The position numbers and the translations under genes were made by a program. A DNA stretch of 32,226 nucleotides, taken from contig VGOW01000042.1 of the NCBI GenBank assembly GCA_016875735.1, positions 1 to 32,226 of the forward strand, given 5' to 3'. The DNA is from Chloroflexota bacterium. Lineage in GTDB: Bacteria; Chloroflexota; Anaerolineae; Anaerolineales; VGOW01. This document shows positions 7,000 to 14,409 of the stretch, piece after piece (the first letter of the stretch is position 1; each line of letters begins with the position of its first letter). The notes under the pieces are model-generated. The model was not told where the DNA came from and ran no database searches. It worked only from the letters and a program-made list of their open reading frames with translations.

Positions 7000-7752
7000 T
7001 TAGACGTTTGCCGTGAGGTGAAAGACCTCGATGACCGGATCCGCCATCGCCGCCGCCCCAACCATCACCGCATCAATGCCCCCCCTCTCTCGCAAGAATC
7101 CCACGATCTGCGCGGCGGCCAGCCGCCCCTCATCGCTCCCAACCTTGTTGATGAACACGATCGCCCGCGCCCCCACAGGGATATTCTTTCTCCCGCCGGA
7201 CGGGTGCGCCAGCACCGCCGCCACCATCTCAGGAGACGCCGTCACTCCCGGATGAATGCGGGCCACTGCCTCCGGCCTGTGAACAAACTTTGCCGTCAGC
7301 GGCTTCCCGATCACATCAATGCCCACGACCGGCACGACGATGGTGGCGCATTGGGGAATGACCGGCTCGTGTTCGGTTGGAGCTTTGAAAGGGCGAAGGC
7401 GCGCGCCGTCGGCTTCGACGAGGATGATCAGATTTGAGAATGCAGAATGCAGAACGCAGATGGAATCGGGCGGGAGGCCGGGGGCTTTGTCTTCGGCAGA
7501 GTCGATGGCGCCGGTGAGCAAAACGTGAGGCGAGCGATGTAGCGCGGCGCGAAGATCGGCGGGCGATTGAAGGTGAAGGGGCGCGAGGCGAGTCTGCTCC
7601 AGCGCGATGCGCGTGGTGGTGGTGGTGATCACTTGCCCTCCGGCTGAAACGATCTCATCCGCCAGCCGGAACATGGCCGTCGTCTTTCCGCCGCCGCCCA
7701 CGAAGGCAACCACATCGCCGGGCGCGAGGCGCAATGCCGAAGAGAGATTCAT
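7000..7752 (-). CDS. yqeC: YqeC family protein (selenium-dependent Mo-hydroxylase accessory)
   Basis: A 250-residue P-loop protein. VVAFVGGGGKTTAMFRLADE (residues 14-33) is a glycine-rich nucleotide-binding loop, followed by VITTTTTRIA. The signature ILVEADGARLRPFKAPTEHE then PVIP is characteristic of the YqeC family. Members co-occur with YqeB and selenium-labile molybdenum hydroxylases such as xanthine dehydrogenase-like enzymes, and are thought to help load or mature their cofactor. It lies 71 bp downstream of yqeB on the same strand. The spacer contains competing short stems (GACGAAGG/CCTTCGTC and GCGATTG/CAATCGC). An internal run of GAATGCAGAA-type repeats (about 7438-7462) lies in the coding sequence just before the EADGAR motif. 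Confidence 0.88.
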   Translation of the reverse strand: MNLSSALRLAPGDVVAFVGGGGKTTAMFRLADEIVSAGGQVITTTTTRIALEQTRLAPLHLQSPADLRAALHRSPHVLLTGAIDSAEDKAPGLPPDSICVLHSAFSNLIILVEADGARLRPFKAPTEHEPVIPQCATIVVPVVGIDVIGKPLTAKFVHRPEAVARIHPGVTASPEMVAAVLAHPSGGRKNIPVGARAIVFINKVGSDEGRLAAAQIVGFLRERGGIDAVMVGAAAMADPVIEVFHLTANV

Positions 7753-7823
7753 GCGATGGGCGGAAGGAGAAGGACGAAGGATAGTTGGCGATTGTTCATT
7801 CGCCCTTCGTCAATCGCTGTTCA

Positions 7824-8624
7824 TCAACGTTTCCGCAACCACACCAACACTGCCTCCAACACACCGCCGCCCACCGCCAGCGCTTTGTCGGAGATGGTGA
7901 AGCAGTAGTCGCGCCGCCTGCGCGGATCGAGGTCGCCGATTTTTTCCTCCGCGGCCACCGGCAGGCCATCGTACAGCAATCCGCGCAGGGCGCCCCCGAA
8001 GGGCGCGCAAACGGTGTGGCCGTCCACGCTGGCAATGGCTTCGCCCTGCCCCACGAGCTCGCCGATTTGTCTGTGCGCTTGCAACACGCCGGAAACGGGC
8101 GCGCGGAGAACGCGCTCGCCCACCACGCCCATCACCGCTTCGGGCTGGCCGGTGTTCGGCTGGGCACTGCCCTGCCAGATCACATGGCCGAGATAGTGAC
8201 CGCGATTGGTTTCGACGACGGCATGGCAATGAACTCCGGCGGTGAATCCGGGTCCGAGTCCGACCACGAACGGGGCGGCGTCTATCGCGGTATCGAGCGG
8301 CGCTTTTGCCATTCGCGCGTCTACGACGATCGAAGGTCTGAGGACGGGAACGCTCGCCCCAACAGAGTCGGCAATCACCGGGATGGCGTCCGACTCCGTT
8401 GCTTCGGCGGCCTCCGGCAGAGTCATCCGCTTGGCGACGAGATCGCCCACCGCGAATTGGCCGGAATACATGGCTTGGGCGAGCGAGGCCATGCGCCGCA
8501 CCACGCGAGGTTGTTCGAGTTCTAAAACGATCACTCGAAGCCCGGCGCAGCGCAAACGGTGGACGACGCCCGTCGCCAGATCGCCGCCGCCGCGAACGAT
8601 GCAAAGTGTGTTGGCGAAAGTCAT
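7824..8624 (-). CDS. yqeB: YqeB (EF2563-type) selenium-dependent molybdenum hydroxylase system protein
   Basis: A 266-residue protein. The N-terminal Rossmann-like loop IVRGGGDLATGVVHRLRCAG (residues 9-28) is followed by VIVLELEQPRVVRR. VVDARMAK then sits in mid-sequence, with FVVGLGPGFTAGVHCHAVVE and ETNRGHYLG after it. A lipoyl/biotinyl-like C-terminal half (GVLQAHRQIGELVGQGEAIA) follows. This arrangement is diagnostic for the YqeB/EF2563 family, encoded with YqeC in selenium-dependent molybdenum hydroxylase loci. No hydroxylase subunit or selD is present in this window. The ATG at 8624 lacks a Shine-Dalgarno sequence and has CATAAT 6 nt upstream, suggesting leaderless translation. Confidence 0.9.
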   Translation of the reverse strand: MTFANTLCIVRGGGDLATGVVHRLRCAGLRVIVLELEQPRVVRRMASLAQAMYSGQFAVGDLVAKRMTLPEAAEATESDAIPVIADSVGASVPVLRPSIVVDARMAKAPLDTAIDAAPFVVGLGPGFTAGVHCHAVVETNRGHYLGHVIWQGSAQPNTGQPEAVMGVVGERVLRAPVSGVLQAHRQIGELVGQGEAIASVDGHTVCAPFGGALRGLLYDGLPVAAEEKIGDLDPRRRRDYCFTISDKALAVGGGVLEAVLVWLRKR

Positions 8625-8630
8625 TGGGCT

Positions 8631-8636
8631 ATTATG
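8631..8636 (-). promoter_or_regulatory. -10 box of a probable leaderless yqeB-yqeC promoter
   Basis: CATAAT on the minus strand (5 of 6 with TATAAT) ends 6 nt before the yqeB ATG, so transcription should start at or next to the A of ATG. No good -35 hexamer is seen. Confidence 0.45.
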
Positions 8637-8723
8637 CCACGCTCAACGGCAAAGGGGAATCTCGGTGGGTTTGCTTTCCGGCGTTTCGTGCTGGAAGAGA
8701 TGTGCGATTGCGCGGAATAAAAA

Positions 8724-8757
8724 GCGCCTCGCGCCGATATGACTCGGCGTGAGGCGC
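8724..8757 (-). terminator. Rho-independent terminator of the small-peptide operon
   Basis: Arms GCGCCTCGCGCCGA (8724-8737) and TCGGCGTGAGGCGC (8744-8757) form a 14-pair stem with one wobble or mismatch and the loop TATGAC. On the minus strand the stem is followed by TTTTTATT. It lies 23 bp beyond the stop codon of the last gene of the operon. Confidence 0.9.
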
Positions 8758-8779
8758 GGTGATTCTGAGGGGTTGCGGC

Positions 8780-9268
8780 TTACTCCACACTGTCGGCCAG
8801 CCGCGCTTCGGCTACTGTCACGGGAATCAGGCACAAGGCGGCCAACCCGCCAGCCGGCATATTTCTCCAATTGGCCGGGAGCAGCTCTTTCGGCGCAAGC
8901 AATCGCCGGGCAAAGCGTTCGGCATAGTCGTTGGGGGTCATTCGGATGGCGGAGGCCAGCCCCACCTCTTTGCCGCCTCGGGCATGGCACAGCCCAACGA
9001 AAAACTCGCGAGCCATACTGTAGCGGCGGTCTGCTTCGGGAAGAGCGGCGTTCACCAGCACCATGCCGCGTTTGCCGGCCGGGCGCACCCACACGGCATC
9101 AAGGAATGTAATGTTGGCGTCTTCGACGAGGCTGATCTCTCCAGCAAGATCGGGCGGAGGCGAGGAGATAAACTTTCGCACCGGCACCGGCAGTGCGGTG
9201 ACCTCATAGTAATCCAACAGAGCGACGATGATGCTGGCTACAAGAAAATCAACGGTGGGAAGGATCAC
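8780..9268 (-). CDS. ImmA/IrrE-like protein lacking the HExxH motif
   Basis: A 162-residue protein. The middle (about 30-125) follows the layout of ImmA/IrrE (DUF955) metallopeptidases: LPVPVRKF, a strand MVLVNAALPEADRRYSMARE where the family has a helix with HExxH, and then NDYAERFARRLLAPKELLP, matching the family's E-x-x-A-x-x-F-A-x-x-L-L-x-P block. The catalytic HExGH position reads REFFVGLCH, so both metal-binding His and the Glu pair are not conserved and protease activity is unlikely. A hydrophobic C-terminal segment (GGLAALCLIPVTVAEA) follows. The start is GTG at 9268, overlapping the upstream stop by GTGA. It is the last gene of a terminator-bounded operon. The family match is by pattern only and is moderately certain. 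Confidence 0.6.
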   Translation of the reverse strand: MILPTVDFLVASIIVALLDYYEVTALPVPVRKFISSPPPDLAGEISLVEDANITFLDAVWVRPAGKRGMVLVNAALPEADRRYSMAREFFVGLCHARGGKEVGLASAIRMTPNDYAERFARRLLAPKELLPANWRNMPAGGLAALCLIPVTVAEARLADSVE

Positions 9269-9486
9269 TCGCTCAATTCTTCTTTCCTGCCAACGTAGAT
9301 AGCGTGAACGGCCGCCGAGAATTCTTCCAGTGTGTGTGCCTTAATGCTCATAATGTTGGCAACTTCATCGGCGTCGAGTTCGCACTGCTGGAGCAGATCG
9401 GCCCGTTTGCCATTCAAGGCCCATCCGCGAGCCGTATCGCTGATGAGTGCCTTCCCTATCAATTGATTCATGCCTCGGATTGACAT
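9265..9486 (-). CDS. Small protein resembling Os1348/Franean1_4349 RiPP precursors
   Basis: A 73-residue acidic-to-neutral helical protein. The pattern MNQLIGKALISD (near the start), then LLQQCELDADEVANIMSIKA and LEEFSAAVHAI, resembles small NHLP-clan/Os1348-type proteins. Those share a LIGRALTDxxFRxxLLxDP...L-T-x-E-E...L...EFA layout and are known from Chloroflexota and actinobacteria, where some are annotated as RiPP precursors. The C-terminus (YVGRKEELSE) is short, without an obvious Cys/Ser/Thr-rich core, so a modified-peptide product is doubtful. Translation signals are excellent: AAGGAGG (9492-9498) with 5-nt spacing. It overlaps the following gene by 4 nt. No RiPP-modifying enzyme is present nearby. 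Confidence 0.55.
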   Translation of the reverse strand: MSIRGMNQLIGKALISDTARGWALNGKRADLLQQCELDADEVANIMSIKAHTLEEFSAAVHAIYVGRKEELSE

Positions 9487-9498
9487 ACATACCTCCTT

Positions 9499-9748
9499 TC
9501 AGTCTATCGCGCCGCAGGGCGGCCATATGAGCAGGCTCCCTTCCGGCGGCAAGAACGCCGCCGGGAGGGGTAGACCTGCGCATCCGTTTCCCCTATCGCG
9601 CACAAATGCGTGAGAGACAAATGCGCGTCCCGATAACGGATAGGGAATAGTCGCGGCCTCAATCGCCGCCAACACTTCCTCCGGAACCGGGTGGGGTAGC
9701 GAAGGCGGGATGATTGTTCAGGGTGTGATGAAGGGTCGGTTGTCGCAT
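9499..9748 (-). pseudogene. Small gene split by an apparent +1 frameshift
   Basis: A very strong Shine-Dalgarno sequence (AAGGAGG, 9756-9762, 7-nt spacing) precedes an ATG at 9748. That frame runs only 29 codons to the TGA at 9659-9661. The adjacent frame is open from just after codon 13 to a TGA at 9499-9501 and has clearly protein-like sequence (PVPEEVLAAIEAATIPYP, LSGRAFVSHAFVR). It has no good start of its own. Skipping one base at CAT-CCC-G (about 9708-9711) joins the two into an 82-residue protein that ends 12 nt before the next gene's ATG. It may be a true frameshift mutation, a sequencing error, or programmed +1 frameshifting at CCC-G. The product family is unknown. Confidence 0.5.
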
Positions 9749-9793
9749 GGGAGTGCCTCCTTGCAAGAGATTTGCTCCAGCATACAACCCCAC

Positions 9794-9813
9794 CCGTCAA
9801 CAAAACCGTCAAC
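9794..9813. promoter_or_regulatory. Direct repeat CCGTCAAC x2, possible activator site
   Basis: CCGTCAAC occurs at 9794-9801 and 9806-9813, 12 bp start to start. On the minus strand this reads GTTGACGG, containing a -35-like TTGACG. It lies 46 to 65 bp upstream of the small-peptide operon's first ATG and just after the BTAD regulator gene's terminator. SARP-type BTAD regulators typically bind heptamer direct repeats near -35 with about 11-bp period, so this is a candidate site for such a factor. The assignment is inference. Confidence 0.4.
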
Positions 9814-9822
9814 TAACAAAAA

Positions 9823-9841
9823 ACGGGCTGTCTAGGCCCGT
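9823..9841. terminator. Rho-independent terminator of the BTAD regulator gene
   Basis: ACGGGC (9823-9828) and GCCCGT (9836-9841) form a stem around the loop TGTCTAG. It is flanked by A-tracts on the left and T-tracts on the right, so it can work in both directions. On the minus strand it sits 3 bp past the regulator's stop codon and is followed by TTTTTTGTTAG. Confidence 0.85.
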
Positions 9842-9844
9842 TTT

Positions 9845-12800
9845 TCACTCGATCAATCTGGCATATAGCGTTCTTATGTTATGTGGCGGGTCAAGCCCAA
9901 GCTCCTTTCGCAGTAACTCACAGTAGCGCAGGTAGTGGCTCACCACCTCGTGGCGGAGTCCCAACCCGTGCAGGCAGAGCAGCATTCTTTCGTGCAAGTC
10001 ATCTCGCAACGGTTCCAACGCCAGCGCCCGCTCCAATACTTTCCGCGCTTCGGCATGGCGGGTGAGATGCATCAGTTCGTCGGCGTACTCACGCAGAACA
10101 CGCGCGCCCATTTCGCCCAGCCTGCGGCGCGGCTCTGCCGCCCAATCGCCGCCGCCATCCGAAAGATACTCTCCGCCGTACAATTCGGCGGCCGAGGCTA
10201 ACAACTGCACTCTCTGCAAACTGCCCGCCGGAAGGCTGAAAGCCGATTGGGCATCGCGCTTGAACTCGGCAACATCGTAGCCGACATCGGAAGCAAGGCT
10301 GTATTCGTCGTCGGGAGATTCGACCAGATCGCCATCGAGCACGCGGCGCGCGAGGTAGAGGTCTTGGCGCAGGCTGGCCGAGGCCCGCGCGCGGGGTTTG
10401 TCGGGCCAAAAAGCGCTGATCACCACATCTCGCTCAACGGGCGCGTGCTCGGCGATGAAAAACAGAATCTCGCGCAATCGTGGATACCTCCAGGCGGCCT
10501 TTGGAATTTCAACGCCATCCTTGAGAATGCGGCCGGGGCCGAACGCGCGCATCTCGAACCGGGTTGGCTGCCGGGGAGCCGACACCGCCCCTGCGCCGTT
10601 GAGTCGAGCGCGAATATCGGCCAGAGCCTCTGCCCGGGCCAACAACGATTTGGCTCGCGCGCCGATGGCAGGATGAGCCGCACACGCATCCAAAAGATCA
10701 CGGCCCGATAACGACTCGGCGACTAACATCGAGTCGTAGCCGATTTCTTCGGATAATGCCAACGCGCGAGAAAAGGTCTCGGAGGCCGAAGGCAGATCGC
10801 CATCGCGGAATTGAACGCAGGCGCAGAAGAAGAGGGTCTGAATGAGATCGACCTTTGCATCGCGCCCCGACATTCGAGCGCAGGCCTCCTCGAGCGCGGT
10901 TCGGCCTTCGGCCACTCGGCCCATTTCGTACAAAATGATTCCGCGCCGGCTGTCGGCGCCGGCCAATGGCGCGGCCAGTTTGCCAGCCGCCAATTCGGAG
11001 CGGCGCAGCCATTCCAGCGCGCTCACAAAGCCCTGCCGTTGGCGATCGATGCGGGCGAATGCGCGATACAAATAGGCGATCAGCCATTTATCGCCTGCGC
11101 CTTTGGCTTTGGCGAACGCTTGCTGATATAGATCGAGCGCGCGATCGGCATCGCCGAGATCGGCATACACATCCCCCTGGCTGGCAAGAATCGTCGCCTC
11201 CCATCGGAAGCTGCCCGCCTTCTTTGCTAACGCGAGCGCTTCACCGTAAGTCGCCAACGCCTGCTCGTATTGGCCGAGCATATGATAATCGTAGCCGGTG
11301 TTATTGAGCGCTCCGGCCAGCGGCTCCACCGCCTGCATTCTTCGGCAAACTGCCAACGCCTCGTGCTGCACGTCCGCCGACTTTGCGGTTTGCCCCTGAA
11401 GCCGAAACAAGTTTACCAGATCGCTCAACGTGTTCGCCAGATCGTATTGATGCTGAGTCCCTTCGAGCAGGGCAATGGCTCGGCGGTAAAGCTCTTCGGC
11501 GCGGCTGTAACTTCCAACAGCAGTTTCGCACAAACCAACGTACCGATACGCCACTGCCGCCGTCGCAACGCGGCCAATTGCCACTGCCTGCGGCGCGGCC
11601 GGCTCGGCCAGCGCCAACGCGGCGGCGATGTCCCCGCGCGAATAGGCCCACCACGAGCGCGCCAAATCCACGTCGAGCCGGCCGGCCGTATCGCCGCGCC
11701 GCGCAAAACCCTGCTCGGCCAGCTCCAGTGATCGCTCGGCGGCAGATTGATCGACATCGCCCTGCATCTTGGCGAGGTAAAGGTAAACGTGCGGCGCATT
11801 GAGAGCGGCAGGCATCAATTGCTTGGCCCATTGTTGAAGCGTGGAAAAATGCCCGGCCACGATCATCGAGCGAGCGTGATCGTCGGCCACCTTTGCGGCT
11901 TGGGCCATTTCTCCAGCGGCCACAAAATAGGTCACCGCCGCTTCCGACACGCCGTTGGCGGCGAACCATTCTGCGGCTCGAGTCTGCAATGCCAGCAATC
12001 GAGGCGCATGGCTCGCTCGCAAGCGAGCGAGGAGCAACTCACGGAACAGGTTGTGATACTGATACGTGCGATGATCGTCGCCGACGCTGGTCACAAACAA
12101 CCGGCGGGACTCAGCGTCGCGCAACATCTCTGCGCTGTCGCGCCGCTCCAGCACCGCATCGCACATGGCCGGCTCCATCTCCGGCAATACAGCCGACTCC
12201 ATCATGAAGCGGCGCAGGGATTCCGGCTGTCGGTCGAGAACTTCGTTGGCGAGAAAATCGTCCACCAAACTTCCGGCTTTGCGCGCGCGGAACATGTCCG
12301 GCGGCACGCCGCCCCCCAATAATTGCGCGCTGAGCAAAATGCCGGTGACCCACCCTTCGGTGTCGGCGGCCAATTTCTCGAAGTCAACGGCGCTTGCGGC
12401 AGGGCCGCCTCGCGAACGCACCAATGCTTCCACCTCTTCTCGAGTGAAACGCAAACGCTCTTCGTTCATACCGGCGGCTTGCTGGCGAGCCACCAGCGGC
12501 ACGTATTCCAACGGCGGCAGTGAGCGCCCCGAAATGATGACGCACACTTGCTCCGGCAGTCCGGCCAACAGCGCGTCGAAGAAACGAATGACGTGCGGCG
12601 AGTCTTGAATCAAATGGAAGTCGTCGAGCACAATGACGCATAAGGCTTCGAGCAAAGCCTCCATTTCGCGGTTGAGGGCGTTCGCCAATTCTTCGGCTTT
12701 GGCTCCGGGCTGCGCGGCCATGCGCGGAACGAAGGATTCGAATTGGGGGACGGGGCCGCGCAGCCCGGCTGATAAGCCAGCCGTGAGGGCGGCCAGATCG

Positions 12801-13054
12801 GAGTCGGCGGAGTCCAATTGATACCAGGCCACGAGGTAATCGGTGTCGTGGGCAAAGTCGATCAGCATCGAACTCTTGCCATACCCCGCCGCCGCCGAGA
12901 TGAGGATCAGTTTGCGATGGATGTTTTCGTGGATGAAGTCAATGAGACGCCGCCGCTGAAGCAGATCGGGCAGGCGCGAAGGGATGATGAACTTGCCGGG
13001 CCGGGGACTGAGCGATGTTTTGTTCGAGTTGAGCAATGATGAGTCGTCGTCCAT
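9845..13054 (-). CDS. MalT-like ATPase/TPR regulator with C-terminal BTAD domain
   Basis: A 1069-residue transcriptional regulator. Residues 1-50 carry the MalT-type opening (KFIIPSRLPDLLQRRRLIDF). Walker A is AAGYGKSS (55-62) and Walker B is VIVLDDFH (140-147), so the N-terminal third is a STAND-type ATPase. A long TPR superhelix follows (about 370-790; repeats such as YEQALATYGEALALAKKAGS and ADRALDLYQQAFAKAKGAGD). The last ~240 residues are an OmpR/SARP-like winged helix (VERDVVISAFWPDKPRARAS, then LRQDLYLARRVL) plus a BTAD (ARKVLERALALEPLRDDLHE, ending in LRKELGLDPP). Such proteins sense a ligand through the TPR/ATPase part and then bind DNA. The gene is 27 bp downstream of the MFS transporter gene, so the two are probably co-transcribed. 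It ends at a strong terminator. Confidence 0.9.
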   Translation of the reverse strand: MDDDSSLLNSNKTSLSPRPGKFIIPSRLPDLLQRRRLIDFIHENIHRKLILISAAAGYGKSSMLIDFAHDTDYLVAWYQLDSADSDLAALTAGLSAGLRGPVPQFESFVPRMAAQPGAKAEELANALNREMEALLEALCVIVLDDFHLIQDSPHVIRFFDALLAGLPEQVCVIISGRSLPPLEYVPLVARQQAAGMNEERLRFTREEVEALVRSRGGPAASAVDFEKLAADTEGWVTGILLSAQLLGGGVPPDMFRARKAGSLVDDFLANEVLDRQPESLRRFMMESAVLPEMEPAMCDAVLERRDSAEMLRDAESRRLFVTSVGDDHRTYQYHNLFRELLLARLRASHAPRLLALQTRAAEWFAANGVSEAAVTYFVAAGEMAQAAKVADDHARSMIVAGHFSTLQQWAKQLMPAALNAPHVYLYLAKMQGDVDQSAAERSLELAEQGFARRGDTAGRLDVDLARSWWAYSRGDIAAALALAEPAAPQAVAIGRVATAAVAYRYVGLCETAVGSYSRAEELYRRAIALLEGTQHQYDLANTLSDLVNLFRLQGQTAKSADVQHEALAVCRRMQAVEPLAGALNNTGYDYHMLGQYEQALATYGEALALAKKAGSFRWEATILASQGDVYADLGDADRALDLYQQAFAKAKGAGDKWLIAYLYRAFARIDRQRQGFVSALEWLRRSELAAGKLAAPLAGADSRRGIILYEMGRVAEGRTALEEACARMSGRDAKVDLIQTLFFCACVQFRDGDLPSASETFSRALALSEEIGYDSMLVAESLSGRDLLDACAAHPAIGARAKSLLARAEALADIRARLNGAGAVSAPRQPTRFEMRAFGPGRILKDGVEIPKAAWRYPRLREILFFIAEHAPVERDVVISAFWPDKPRARASASLRQDLYLARRVLDGDLVESPDDEYSLASDVGYDVAEFKRDAQSAFSLPAGSLQRVQLLASAAELYGGEYLSDGGGDWAAEPRRRLGEMGARVLREYADELMHLTRHAEARKVLERALALEPLRDDLHERMLLCLHGLGLRHEVVSHYLRYCELLRKELGLDPPHNIRTLYARLIE

Positions 13055-13081
13055 AACCCTCAGCCTTGCGGCGCAATCAAG

Positions 13082-14374
13082 TTACGCCACCGGAGAGGCG
13101 GCTTCGTTGGGCGAATACACACGGTGCTTCACCGGCTTCAGCCCAATCGCCATTGCGCCCGCCGCCAACATGCCAATCAGTGTCAAAGCAAACAAGATCG
13201 GATACGACGAATAATCCAGTATCCACCCGCCCACAATGGGCGCGGCGACGATCGCTCCGCTGAGGGTGTTGGCCAGCCCCATGTAAGTCGGTCGCCCACC
13301 CGGCGGCGCAGAGTCGAGAATGTAGTTGAAATAGCCGAGCATGGTCGATCCGTTGACCATGCCGATGATGAGGTAGCAGGCGATATAGGCCCACACGAAC
13401 ATGGGCGAGACTTGAAGGAACGAAAGAACCAGCCCCAACACCGGCGGGATGATCGACAGCCACGCCGTGATCTGGATGACGCGGTGACTGCCCTGCCGCG
13501 CCGCCACTTGCCCCAACAGCAGCCCGGCCAATGCCACCCCCACCGATCCGACTGCGGCGAGGCTGCCCACGATACTGCCGCCCACTTTCGTCACTTGTGT
13601 GGCATGAATGATGTAGAACGGCGCGGCGAGTTCGCTGAGGCCGACCAACAATCGAATAGTGATGGCCCGCGAAAAATTTTTGTCGTTCGTCCACACCTCG
13701 CGGAGGCGGGGCCAATAATCGCGCAAAGATTGCGCCGGTTGCTGATCGGGCGCGGCCTCGGGCACTTCGACCATTCCCAAGCATCCCAGCCACGAAATGA
13801 AAAACGCCAGCCCGGCCAACCCGAAGATAGCGGCGTAGTTTAATGGATACGGCAACCCGCGTTCCGAAAGAAAGTATCCCACCAGCCAGCCAGCGGCGAT
13901 AGCCAACATCCCATCCACCAACTGGCCGATGCCAATCAACCGCCCGCGCGCGCTCGGACTCATCGCCCGGCCAAAGATGTCGAACCAGGCAATGGCCGCC
14001 ATCGCATCGGTGAGGGCAAACCAGGCAAGGCCCAAAAGAAAGACGGCCATCATGAGCAGGGGCCAGCGCGCAAACCACCCAAACACGAGGAGGAGGGCGA
14101 AGGCCCAAAACACCCAGCGGCCTGCAGCGCCTGCGCCCACCATGTATCCATATTTGCGAGGCTTGCCGGTGAGGAAGTTGGCGGCAAACATTTGCGGCAG
14201 AAGCCACGCGCCCAACCACACGGCGCTCGACATGCCGATGAGCAGTTTGGAGGAGGTGAGCGTGGCGGCGAACGATGGCAGCACCGTGCCGGTGTGGGCG
14301 AAGGTCAGTCCCAGCCCGAAGAAAACATAATCCACAAAAATCGCCCACCAATTGCGAGTCGAAGTGCTTATCAT
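13082..14374 (-). CDS. Major facilitator superfamily transporter
   Basis: A 430-residue integral membrane protein with about 12 hydrophobic segments in two bundles of six. It starts MISTSTRNWWAIFVDYVFFG and continues through SSKLLIGMSSAVWLGAWLLP. SARGRLIGIGQLVDG is in the first bundle, and IRLLVGLSELAAPFYIIHA opens the second. The length matches single-chain MFS permeases. The substrate cannot be predicted. I placed the start at the ATG at 14374. The frame is open further upstream, but that part is hydrophilic, overlaps the divergent gene and lacks transporter character. TATAAT lies 7 nt upstream of this ATG and there is no Shine-Dalgarno sequence, suggesting leaderless translation. The regulator gene downstream may control it or respond to its substrate. 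Confidence 0.88.
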   Translation of the reverse strand: MISTSTRNWWAIFVDYVFFGLGLTFAHTGTVLPSFAATLTSSKLLIGMSSAVWLGAWLLPQMFAANFLTGKPRKYGYMVGAGAAGRWVFWAFALLLVFGWFARWPLLMMAVFLLGLAWFALTDAMAAIAWFDIFGRAMSPSARGRLIGIGQLVDGMLAIAAGWLVGYFLSERGLPYPLNYAAIFGLAGLAFFISWLGCLGMVEVPEAAPDQQPAQSLRDYWPRLREVWTNDKNFSRAITIRLLVGLSELAAPFYIIHATQVTKVGGSIVGSLAAVGSVGVALAGLLLGQVAARQGSHRVIQITAWLSIIPPVLGLVLSFLQVSPMFVWAYIACYLIIGMVNGSTMLGYFNYILDSAPPGGRPTYMGLANTLSGAIVAAPIVGGWILDYSSYPILFALTLIGMLAAGAMAIGLKPVKHRVYSPNEAASPVA

Positions 14375-14380
14375 CGCGGC

Positions 14381-14407
14381 GATTATATCATTCGCAGTGA
14401 TATAATC
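14381..14407. promoter_or_regulatory. Perfect inverted repeat carrying both divergent -10 boxes
   Basis: GATTATATCA (14381-14390) and TGATATAATC (14398-14407) are perfect reverse complements separated by TTCGCAG. Each arm contains a consensus TATAAT: 14382-14387 on the minus strand for the MFS gene and 14401-14406 on the plus strand for the spermidine-synthase-like gene. The repeat is thus at once a symmetrical bidirectional promoter and a possible operator. -35 hexamers are not convincing. Confidence 0.75.
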
Positions 14408-14409
14408 TC

